DNA from: Pseudomonadota bacterium
GTDB taxonomy: Bacteria; Pseudomonadota; Gammaproteobacteria; Burkholderiales; Gallionellaceae
DNA: 7,655 nt
Direction: 5' to 3'
Assembly (NCBI GenBank): GCA_021781695.1
Contig: JAJXWG010000076.1
Location: 1-7,655 of the forward strand
The notes below the pieces were generated by a model that saw only the letters and a program-made list of their open reading frames with translations, did not search any database and had not been told where the DNA came from. The position numbers and the translations under genes were made by a program. Numbering within the stretch: the stretch's first letter is position 1; each line of letters opens with the position of its first letter. This document shows, piece after piece, positions 1-5,181 of this stretch.

Positions 1-93
1 ATCATGTGCCAGATGGAGACCATGCTGTTCAAGACCTTGCGCACAGAGGGAGGTGCACATGCCCAACCTGAGTTCGCCGCTGCAACGGATTAA
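1..93 (+). CDS. C-terminal tail of an unidentified upstream gene (partial)
   Basis: Reading frame 1 is open from the window edge to a TAA at 91-93. Of the codons before the next gene's ribosome binding site, nearly all end in G or C, as in the confirmed genes here; the alternative tail in frame 3 (stop at 69-71) has poor third-position bias. The tail would be about 30 residues and would overlap the start of the PAP2 gene by 35 bases, which suggests translational coupling in one operon. Nothing in so short a tail identifies a family. The codon-position bias is the only support, so this is tentative. Confidence 0.35.
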   Translation: MMCQMETMLFKTLRTEGGAHAQPEFAAATD

Positions 94-592
94 CGATTTC
101 GACACAGCGCTTTGTCTGTTTTGCAACAGACAAAGCCACAATCTTTATGTGCGCTATCTGTTCCGCATGGTAAGCCGCCTGGGAGACGGAATATTCTGGT
201 ATGCGCTGATGGCAATGCTGCTGCTTCGATATCAGGAACAGGCATTGCCCGCCGTGCTGCACATGCTGGCTGCAGCCCTTGCAGGCACTGCGGTCTACAA
301 ACTCATCAAGACCAGAACGCTGCGTCCTCGCCCTTTCAATGTTCATCCATCCATCGTCTGCGCAGGCAGAACGCTGGACCAGTTCAGTTTCCCATCCGGT
401 CACACCATGCACGCCGTGTCGTTCAGCCTGATTTCGATCTATTATTTCCCTGCCCTGGTCTGGCTGGTCATACCGTTTGCGGCACTGGTTGCCCTCTCGC
501 GCCTTGTGCTGGGCCTGCACTATCCGACCGATGTCCTGGCCGGAATCGCGCTTGGCTCATCGATCGCCGCAGTTTCATTCCGGTTCGTTTAA
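59..592 (+). CDS. PAP2-family membrane phosphatase (phosphatidic acid phosphatase type 2 / lipid phosphatase)
   Basis: This is a 177-residue integral membrane phosphatase of the PAP2 superfamily. All three signature motifs are present in order: KX6RP (K84 to R91-P92), PSGH (112-115) and SRX5HX3D (S147-R148, H154, D158). The two histidines and the flanking Arg/Lys residues form the vanadate-type phosphatase active site known from this family. Hydrophobic stretches lie near residues 44-56, 64-80, 117-143 and 158-174. I chose the ATG at 59 because AGGGAGG (47-53) sits five bases upstream; the in-frame GTG at 53 overlaps that ribosome binding site and is less likely. Substrates in this family include undecaprenyl diphosphate, phosphatidic acid and lipid A phosphates, and the sequence alone does not choose among them. 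It converges on the stress-protein gene with only seven bases between the stop codons. Confidence 0.9.
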   Translation: MPNLSSPLQRINDFDTALCLFCNRQSHNLYVRYLFRMVSRLGDGIFWYALMAMLLLRYQEQALPAVLHMLAAALAGTAVYKLIKTRTLRPRPFNVHPSIVCAGRTLDQFSFPSGHTMHAVSFSLISIYYFPALVWLVIPFAALVALSRLVLGLHYPTDVLAGIALGSSIAAVSFRFV

Positions 593-599
593 CCAAGGT

Positions 600-1046
600 T
601 CAGGGAAACAGCATCAGCGGACAGGACGCCTTCCTGGCCAGCGTGGTTGCAAGCGATTTCAAACTCGGCCTTCCGCTGACCTGAAACACTCGGCGGCTGG
701 CAATCAGCACACCTGTGCTGCCGGACTGCGCCACAAGCACTTCGGCGGGGTCGCCCGCATGAACCGAAAACACCGCGCGATCCATGCCCTGCGTGGCAAG
801 CGAAAATTGCAAGCGCGCAAGTTCTGCCTGCTCTTCCTGCTCCTTGCGTATATAGTCGAGAAAACCCTGTCTTGCGCCCTTTGATGACTGCCAGTCGTTG
901 CCGATGAAATCAGCCCACTTCGCGTCAACGACAAAAATGCCAAGAAGGCTTGCAGGCCCATGACGCGCCAGATAAACAGCATGGTCGAGCGCTTCCTTTG
1001 AAACCTCTGCGCCATCGACTGCAACAACGATGCTGCCAAAGCTCAT
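600..1046 (-). CDS. Universal stress protein (UspA family)
   Basis: This 148-residue cytoplasmic protein has the Usp alpha/beta fold pattern: a first strand IVVAVDGAEVSKEAL at residues 6-20 with the family's Asp at 11, a middle GDPAEVLV segment (98-105), and the closing CPLMLFP strand (142-148). Family members act as dimers in stress survival. The usual ATP-binding signature near the C-terminus (G-2x-G-9x-G-S/T) is not recognisable: the stretch 116-141 has a lone GRP, and ATT stands where LGS is expected. It may therefore belong to the non-ATP-binding UspA-like class. There is no good ribosome binding site. The upstream small gene ends with TAG one base before this ATG, so translation is probably coupled to it. 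It is the last gene of the minus-strand operon. Confidence 0.85.
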   Translation of the reverse strand: MSFGSIVVAVDGAEVSKEALDHAVYLARHGPASLLGIFVVDAKWADFIGNDWQSSKGARQGFLDYIRKEQEEQAELARLQFSLATQGMDRAVFSVHAGDPAEVLVAQSGSTGVLIASRRVFQVSGRPSLKSLATTLARKASCPLMLFP

Positions 1047-1047
1047 G

Positions 1048-1200
1048 CTATTTTTTCAACAGTACGATAGCCACCACGATAATCACTGTGATGATGATCG
1101 CGCCGATATCTTCCGCGCGGTCATCCCTGAATAACGATGCCTTGTTTCCCATGCCGGCATCGCCAGTCTCTTCGCCGCCAAATTTCTCTTCATTAGCCAT
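1048..1200 (-). CDS. Small single-pass membrane protein between transporter and stress protein
   Basis: This is a 50-codon gene starting with ATG at 1200-1198 and ending with TAG at 1050-1048. Residues 1-31 are hydrophilic and strongly acidic (nine Asp/Glu). They are followed by one uninterrupted hydrophobic segment, GAIIITVIIVVAIVLL (33-48), and a terminal Lys-Lys. This predicts a single transmembrane helix with the lysine end probably cytoplasmic by the positive-inside rule. A modest ribosome binding site, GGGA (1210-1207), lies six bases upstream. The gene fills almost all of the gap between the transporter stop (1223) and the stress-protein start (1046), and most codons end in C, G or T as in real genes here. 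I do not recognise a family. A regulatory or accessory subunit of the neighbouring transporter is a guess from position. Confidence 0.7.
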   Translation of the reverse strand: MANEEKFGGEETGDAGMGNKASLFRDDRAEDIGAIIITVIIVVAIVLLKK

Positions 1201-1222
1201 TATTTTTCCCGGTTAACATGAA

Positions 1223-2365
1223 CTACACAAAGTACTGCTTCAGCAGCAGGACAACCAGCAGCGCCGCGACGTATTTGGTCACGCCGACCAAGAGGCCGAG
1301 CCTCAAGGGTGCACCGCCAGCCTGGCGCAGCTCGTCAATGTCTATGAAGCCGCCCAGACCTACCAGGCCAAAACCGAATATCCACTGCATCGCAACGCGC
1401 AAGGACATGATCGCAGCAGAAGGGGAATGGCCGCTTTCAACGCCGACATCACCAAACGCACCCATGCTGGTCAGAAATACCATCGCCATGAATCCGATCA
1501 CGAACACCGGAAATTTTTCCACCAGCAGCGAACCCAGGCTCTGCCTGTTTCCGTGGCTGTCAACCGCATCCTTGCCCGCCCAATACCAGAGCGTGACTGC
1601 GAACACCGCAAAGGGGATGGCAATCACGCGCATGACGTTCCATACTTCCGCTACGGCCAACGCGGTACCCGGGCCTACCTGCGGATCAAAGGCCAGCGCC
1701 GCGGCCAGCACCTGTCCGGTATTGAGTATCCCTGTGCCTATCCAGGCACCGTATTGCATGTTGGTCAGGCCAAGTTCATGGCCGATAGTCGGGCTGATGA
1801 ACATGGTCAGCACGCCAAAACCCAGTATGGTTGCGATCGCATAAGCCACGTGACTCGCCCTGGCTTCCACCGCCGGCGAAGTCGCCACCGCCGCGCTCAC
1901 ACCGCAGATGCTTAACGCATTGGCAAGCACTGCAGTCATCGACCGGTCAAGGCCAAATGCCTTGCCCAGCCACAGCACCATGACCACCGTCAGTACGACA
2001 AAGGCGCTGATCAGCGCAATCGCCATGAAACCCAGCTTGATGATTGCAGAGAAGGTATAAAGCGAACCCAGCAGAATGATTCCGGTCTTGATCATCAGGC
2101 GAGACAGCCTGAAACCGTCCACCAGCATATCCGGTATCTTCCCGCCGAAGATGATGTTGCGGTAAAACATCCCGCTCATGATGCCAAGCAGGATGTAATT
2201 CAGGTGGAAGGCGTCGGTGAGCGGCTTGGACATGCCGAATATCTTGGTATGAGCCATCCAGGGTTCGACCCAGATACGGATGGTCATCATGGTGACGACA
2301 ATCAATACCAGACCGGGAAGCGCGCTCGGGAGCTGACGGAAAAAACCGGGTGATTCGCTACTCAT
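1223..2365 (-). CDS. YeiH/UPF0324-family membrane protein (putative sulfate exporter family transporter)
   Basis: This 380-residue polytopic membrane protein has roughly ten hydrophobic segments, including 17-32, 56-69, 91-109, 112-134, 174-191, 246-262, 286-303 and 356-378. It matches the UPF0324/YeiH family (Pfam Cons_hypoth698) at its typical motifs: KTGIILLG (93-100), NALSICGVSAAVA (149-161), GTGILNTGQV (210-219) and AVAEVWNVMRV (237-247). The family is annotated as sulfate exporters but transport is poorly established biochemically. A hydrophilic loop of about 22 residues (263-284) separates two membrane segments. The start is well supported by an AAGGAGG ribosome binding site five bases upstream. 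It is the first gene of a three-gene minus-strand operon with the small membrane protein and the universal stress protein. Family membership is confident; the substrate is unknown. Confidence 0.85.
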   Translation of the reverse strand: MSSESPGFFRQLPSALPGLVLIVVTMMTIRIWVEPWMAHTKIFGMSKPLTDAFHLNYILLGIMSGMFYRNIIFGGKIPDMLVDGFRLSRLMIKTGIILLGSLYTFSAIIKLGFMAIALISAFVVLTVVMVLWLGKAFGLDRSMTAVLANALSICGVSAAVATSPAVEARASHVAYAIATILGFGVLTMFISPTIGHELGLTNMQYGAWIGTGILNTGQVLAAALAFDPQVGPGTALAVAEVWNVMRVIAIPFAVFAVTLWYWAGKDAVDSHGNRQSLGSLLVEKFPVFVIGFMAMVFLTSMGAFGDVGVESGHSPSAAIMSLRVAMQWIFGFGLVGLGGFIDIDELRQAGGAPLRLGLLVGVTKYVAALLVVLLLKQYFV

Positions 2366-2370
2366 ATTTC

Positions 2371-2377
2371 CCTCCTT
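2371..2377 (-). promoter_or_regulatory. Strong ribosome binding site of the YeiH-family gene
   Basis: On the minus strand this reads AAGGAGG, a near-perfect anti-16S match, five bases before the ATG at 2365-2363. It is much the strongest ribosome binding site of the operon; the two downstream genes have weak or no sites. Confidence 0.85.
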
Positions 2378-2406
2378 GATTAATATGAACGACTGCGGCA
2401 GCCTTG

Positions 2407-2423
2407 AAAACTGCTCTAGTTTT
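2407..2423. repeat. Inverted repeat AAAACT-N5-AGTTTT in the transporter-operon leader
   Basis: Perfect six-base arms, AAAACT (2407-2412) and AGTTTT (2418-2423), flank a five-base centre. It lies just downstream of the candidate transporter promoter and about 40 bases before the ATG, where a repressor operator or a weak leader hairpin could act. The arms are mostly A/T, so an RNA hairpin would be weak and a DNA operator is the more likely role if it has one. Chance occurrence is possible in this AT-rich stretch. Confidence 0.3.
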
Positions 2424-2437
2424 TTATTGTATGCTTG

Positions 2438-2465
2438 CTCATAGTCGCATTTTTTTCAATGTAAA
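2438..2465 (-). promoter_or_regulatory. Candidate sigma70-type promoter for the transporter operon
   Basis: Read on the minus strand, TTTACA (2465-2460) is followed after 16 bases by TATGAG (2443-2438). These match the -35 and -10 consensus at five and four of six positions. Transcription would begin near 2431, giving a leader of about 65 bases. A better -10 hexamer, TACAAT (2431-2426), lies just downstream but has no -35 element at a workable distance. The region is AT-rich against a GC-rich background, as expected for a promoter. The exact assignment is tentative. Confidence 0.35.
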
Positions 2466-2604
2466 TATAGACCCGCGCCGGATCCGAATCCTACCTGCCG
2501 GAAATTTTTAAAATCATTTCTTTATAAACAATGGATTATTTGACAATTAGGAGCATATGCCTGCGACGCGGATTTTTCCATGCCCGCGCTCATGCATGCC
2601 GTGC

Positions 2605-2640
2605 ACAGGCTTTCCTGTCTTATAATCTCAAAACAGGCTT
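2605..2640. repeat. Short repeats flanking the EVE promoter -10 element
   Basis: ACAGGCTT occurs twice as a direct repeat (2605-2612 and 2633-2640), spaced 28 bases apart with the TATAAT between them. The first copy is also the left arm of an inverted repeat, ACAGG-CTTT-CCTGT (2605-2618), just upstream of the -10. The second copy runs into a perfect ten-base palindrome, CTTCCGGAAG (2638-2647), near the predicted transcription start. This placement fits an operator, but no known regulator motif was recognised. Confidence 0.35.
2621..2626 (+). promoter_or_regulatory. -10 element (TATAAT) of the EVE-relA promoter
   Basis: A perfect TATAAT lies 49 bases before the TTG start of the EVE gene and predicts transcription from about 2633. 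No good -35 hexamer is found 16-18 bases upstream (the sequence there is around TGCCGT). The spacer carries a TG four bases before the hexamer, not the classical one-base extended -10. Activator dependence or repeat-mediated control is plausible. It probably drives EVE, relA and perhaps the GGDEF-EAL gene. Confidence 0.5.
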
Positions 2641-2674
2641 CCGGAAGATCCCGAAATGAACAAAGAGGTGTGAC

Positions 2675-3139
2675 TTGCGCTACTGGCTGATGAAATCCGA
2701 ACCCGCCGACGTCAGCATAGACGATCTGGCAACTTTCCCGAATCAAAGCGTGGCATGGTACGGCGTGCGCAATTATCAGGCTCGCAACTTCATGCGCGAC
2801 CAGATGAAGATCGGTGACGGCGTGCTGTTCTACCACTCCAACTGCAAAGTGCCCGGCATTGCCGGCGTCGCCAGGGTTGCAAGCCTGGCCTATCCGGATG
2901 CTACGCAATTCGACAGGAACAACAAGTACTTCGACGCCAAGGCAACGCCTGAAGAACCGCGCTGGTTCAATGTGGACGTGCAGTTGGTGAAAAAGATAGC
3001 GCTGATTTCACTGGCGGAGTTGCGCAAACACCCAGCGCTTTCCCGCATGCGCACGCTGCAGCCTGGCAACCGTCTGTCCATCACGCCGCTCGATCCCGCC
3101 GAATGGGAATATATCACCACGAAACTGGTGCAAGGCTGA
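2675..3139 (+). CDS. EVE domain-containing protein (THYN1-like)
   Basis: This 154-residue protein consists of a single EVE domain (PF01878), a PUA-like fold related to YTH and ASCH domains. Seen motifs are YWLMKSEP (3-10), WYGVRNYQARNFMR (28-41), FYHSN (52-56), WFNVDV (97-102) and RLSITPLDPAEW (133-144). The aromatic residues in these motifs line the pocket that, in characterised relatives, binds modified bases in DNA or possibly RNA. A role as a modified-base reader is inferred from the family. The start is TTG: the family normally begins with the YWLMKSEP strand, an AGAGGTG site (2664-2670) lies four bases upstream, and the next in-frame ATG (2690) would remove that strand. The length is typical for the family. 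relA begins 22 bases downstream, so the two are probably co-transcribed. Confidence 0.9.
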   Translation: MRYWLMKSEPADVSIDDLATFPNQSVAWYGVRNYQARNFMRDQMKIGDGVLFYHSNCKVPGIAGVARVASLAYPDATQFDRNNKYFDAKATPEEPRWFNVDVQLVKKIALISLAELRKHPALSRMRTLQPGNRLSITPLDPAEWEYITTKLVQG

Positions 3140-3161
3140 TGCTTCCGCACCCAGAATAGCC

Positions 3162-5111
3162 ATGGTTTCCACCCATGCCGTGCAGCTTGATACCGAATCC
3201 TGGCTTGCCAGTTTTGCGCACATATTCACGCCAGCCGAAACGGGCATAGTGCAGCGCGCCTGCCATCTTGCCGAATCGCTCTATGCCGGAAAAAAAGATG
3301 TTATCGGCACACCGTTGATGCAACATGCGCTGGGCACAGCCAGCATCCTGTCCGGCATGAACATGGATCATGAAACGATAGCGGCGGCCATCCTGCAGGC
3401 AGCACCTGAGTTTATGGTCAACTGGCAGGAGAAAATACGGGCCGATTTCGGCGCGAACATCGAAGCATTGATTGAAGGCATTTCGCGTCTCGAACAGATC
3501 CAGAGACTGGGGCGGGATCAGCTGGCAAAAGACCAACAGGCTATGCAGATCGAAAGCCTGCGCAAGATGTTGCTGGCGATGGTGGAAGACATACGCGTTG
3601 TTCTGATCAAGCTCGCCGAACGTACCCAGACACTGCGTGAACTTTCTGGCGCCAGTCGTGAACAGCAAAGGCTATTCGCGCAGGAGGCGCACAATCTCTT
3701 CGCGCCGCTGGCAAACCGTCTTGGCGTATGGCAGATCAAATGGGAACTCGAAGACTTGTCCGTGCGTTATCTGGAGCCTGCGCTTTACAAGAAAATAGCC
3801 GGTCTGCTCGACGAAAAGCGCATCGACAGGGAACGCTATATCGGCGACATCATCTCGCGGTTGAAACAGGCGCTGGACAAGGCTGGCATCAACGCAGATG
3901 TGACGGGACGCCCCAAGCACATCTACAGCATCATCAACAAGATGCGGCGCAAGCACCTCGCGTTTGACGAATTGTATGACGTGCGCGCAGTGCGCATACT
4001 GGTTGACGACGTGGAGAGCTGTTATGCCGCGCTTTCCCTGGCGCAGTCGATGTGGCAGCCGATAGAGAGCGAATTCGACGACTATATCGCACATCCCAAG
4101 AGCAACAATTACCGCTCTTTGCACACCGCCGTCAGGGATCAGCGCGGACAGGCTTTCGAGATACAGATACGCACTCATGAAATGCACCAACACTCGGAAC
4201 TTGGTGTCGCCGCACATTGGCGTTACAAGGAAGGCGGCAAGGCAGACGCAGGGCTCGACGAGAAGATCATCTGGCTGCGCCAGATACTGGAATGGAAACA
4301 GGACATCGCGGACACCGGCGACCTGCAGGAACAATTCAGGAACAACCTGTTTCGGGATCAGGTCTATGTGTTCACGCCGCAGGGCAAAGTCGTCGCCTTG
4401 CCCAATGGTGCAACACCCGTGGACTTTGCCTACAGCCTGCACACCGATCTCGGACACCGCACACGCGGTGCGAAGGTAAACGGCCATATCGTTCCTTTAA
4501 GTTACACTTTGCAGAACGGGGAGCGCGTGGAAATCCTGACCGCCAAGATTGGCGCACCCAGCCGGGACTGGCTAAGCTCGAAATTTTTGCACAGTTCAAG
4601 AGCACGCGCCAAGGTGCGCACCTGGTTCAAGAGCCAGACCCTGGATGAGAGCATCGCCCAGGGACGCATTCAGCTGGACCGCGAACTGCACAGGCTGGGC
4701 GTGACTTCGGTCAACCAGGAAAAACTCGCGCAGCGTATGAATTTCAACAAGCCTGACGAATTGCTGGCCGCGATAGGGCGCAACGAGATCACGCTGCGGC
4801 GCATCGCAGTCGCACTCAAGGCTGAGTTGCCGGGCAAGCTCATCGAAATTGCTAGACCCTCCTCCAGACTGCCTGCCGAACGCAAGAGCTCTACCGGCAT
4901 CCTGATCGAGGGAGTGGGGAATCTGGTATGCCGCATGGCCAGATGCTGCAATCCTAAACCGCCCGACAGCATCACTGCCTATGTCACGCGCGACCGCGGC
5001 ATTGCGATCCATCGCAAGGATTGCGCGCATATATCGCGCATCAAGGAAAACCATAACAAGCGTCTGCTCGATGCAACCTGGACTGAGCCGGAAAAGCCGC
5101 AAGGTTCCTGA
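3162..5111 (+). CDS. relA: RelA-type (p)ppGpp synthetase lacking the ACT domain
   Basis: This 649-residue enzyme transfers pyrophosphate from ATP to GDP/GTP to make (p)ppGpp, the stringent-response alarmone. In order it has a degenerate HD hydrolase domain (about 30-200), a synthetase domain (about 230-355), TGS (399-460), a helical region, and a zinc-finger (RIS/CC) domain (580-625). Of the hydrolase metal ligands H55 remains, but the HD pair is QA (79-80), ED is EF (83-84) and the later Asp is Glu (LAER, 151-154), so hydrolysis is not expected. The synthetase keeps the R250/K252 loop, YDVRAVR (272-278), EIQIRT (333-338) and the EFDD motif (304-307), which marks RelA as opposed to SpoT. The zinc ligands C595, C596, H617 and C621 have the usual spacing. 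The protein stops about 25 residues after the zinc finger, so the ACT domain of about 80 residues seen in typical RelA is absent. The ATG at 3162 has no clear ribosome binding site, so coupling to EVE is possible. Confidence 0.92.
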   Translation: MVSTHAVQLDTESWLASFAHIFTPAETGIVQRACHLAESLYAGKKDVIGTPLMQHALGTASILSGMNMDHETIAAAILQAAPEFMVNWQEKIRADFGANIEALIEGISRLEQIQRLGRDQLAKDQQAMQIESLRKMLLAMVEDIRVVLIKLAERTQTLRELSGASREQQRLFAQEAHNLFAPLANRLGVWQIKWELEDLSVRYLEPALYKKIAGLLDEKRIDRERYIGDIISRLKQALDKAGINADVTGRPKHIYSIINKMRRKHLAFDELYDVRAVRILVDDVESCYAALSLAQSMWQPIESEFDDYIAHPKSNNYRSLHTAVRDQRGQAFEIQIRTHEMHQHSELGVAAHWRYKEGGKADAGLDEKIIWLRQILEWKQDIADTGDLQEQFRNNLFRDQVYVFTPQGKVVALPNGATPVDFAYSLHTDLGHRTRGAKVNGHIVPLSYTLQNGERVEILTAKIGAPSRDWLSSKFLHSSRARAKVRTWFKSQTLDESIAQGRIQLDRELHRLGVTSVNQEKLAQRMNFNKPDELLAAIGRNEITLRRIAVALKAELPGKLIEIARPSSRLPAERKSSTGILIEGVGNLVCRMARCCNPKPPDSITAYVTRDRGIAIHRKDCAHISRIKENHNKRLLDATWTEPEKPQGS

Positions 5112-5149
5112 TCATGCCGGAAAACACATTGCCTGGACTTTGAGTTAAA

Positions 5150-5159
5150 CTGCCGGCAG
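5150..5159. repeat. Palindrome CTGCCGGCAG in the relA / GGDEF-EAL gap
   Basis: This perfect ten-base palindrome lies 22 bases before the GGDEF-EAL start codon, in the 70-base gap after relA. It could be a small operator, but it has no spacer and no following T-run, so it does not look like a terminator. No convincing promoter was found in the gap, which favours read-through from relA. Confidence 0.2.
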
Positions 5160-5181
5160 AACAGACAAAAACAGAACCCGG

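Larger units (their letters stand above)
2366..2674. other. Divergent intergenic region between the YeiH-family operon and the EVE gene
   Basis: This stretch of about 310 bp separates two divergently transcribed units. The left two thirds are AT-rich and hold the candidate minus-strand promoter and the AAAACT inverted repeat. The right third holds a clear TATAAT hexamer, short repeats around it, and two very small plus-strand reading frames (2557-2625 and 2656-2673). A perfect TTGACA occurs at 2540-2545, but no -10 hexamer follows at 16-18 bases. I see no tRNA, small RNA or longer gene here. Confidence 0.6.

Noticed and set aside
53..58. GTG start two codons upstream for the PAP2 protein
   Set aside because: It overlaps the AGGGAGG ribosome binding site, which is correctly spaced for the ATG at 59.
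29..520. Minus-strand reading frame of 163 codons opposite the PAP2 gene
   Set aside because: The plus strand holds all three PAP2 motifs; the antisense product is rich in His, Gln and Arg and looks like a shadow.
576..600. Hairpin terminator between the convergent PAP2 and stress-protein genes (GGTT...AACC)
   Set aside because: The stem is only four bases, overlaps the PAP2 stop codon and has no T-run.
1218..1844. Long plus-strand reading frame of 208 codons opposite the transporter gene
   Set aside because: It is antisense to a well-supported membrane protein with a strong ribosome binding site. Its translation is low-complexity (Ser, Pro, Thr rich) and resembles no family, as expected for a mirror frame of a GC-biased gene.
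2540..2568. Promoter based on the perfect TTGACA at 2540-2545
   Set aside because: The sequence 16-18 bases downstream is GC-rich with no -10 resemblance, so the hexamer alone is not a promoter.
2522..2908. Minus-strand frame of 128 codons crossing the EVE gene start
   Set aside because: It is antisense to the conserved EVE motifs and has no matching family features.
3672..4487. Minus-strand reading frame of 271 codons within relA
   Set aside because: It lies wholly inside the conserved synthetase and TGS domains of relA, with no ribosome binding site or family resemblance.
5112..5181. A frameshifted ACT domain of RelA in the gap before the GGDEF-EAL gene
   Set aside because: The gap is only 70 bases, too short for the domain, and none of its frames resembles ACT sequence.
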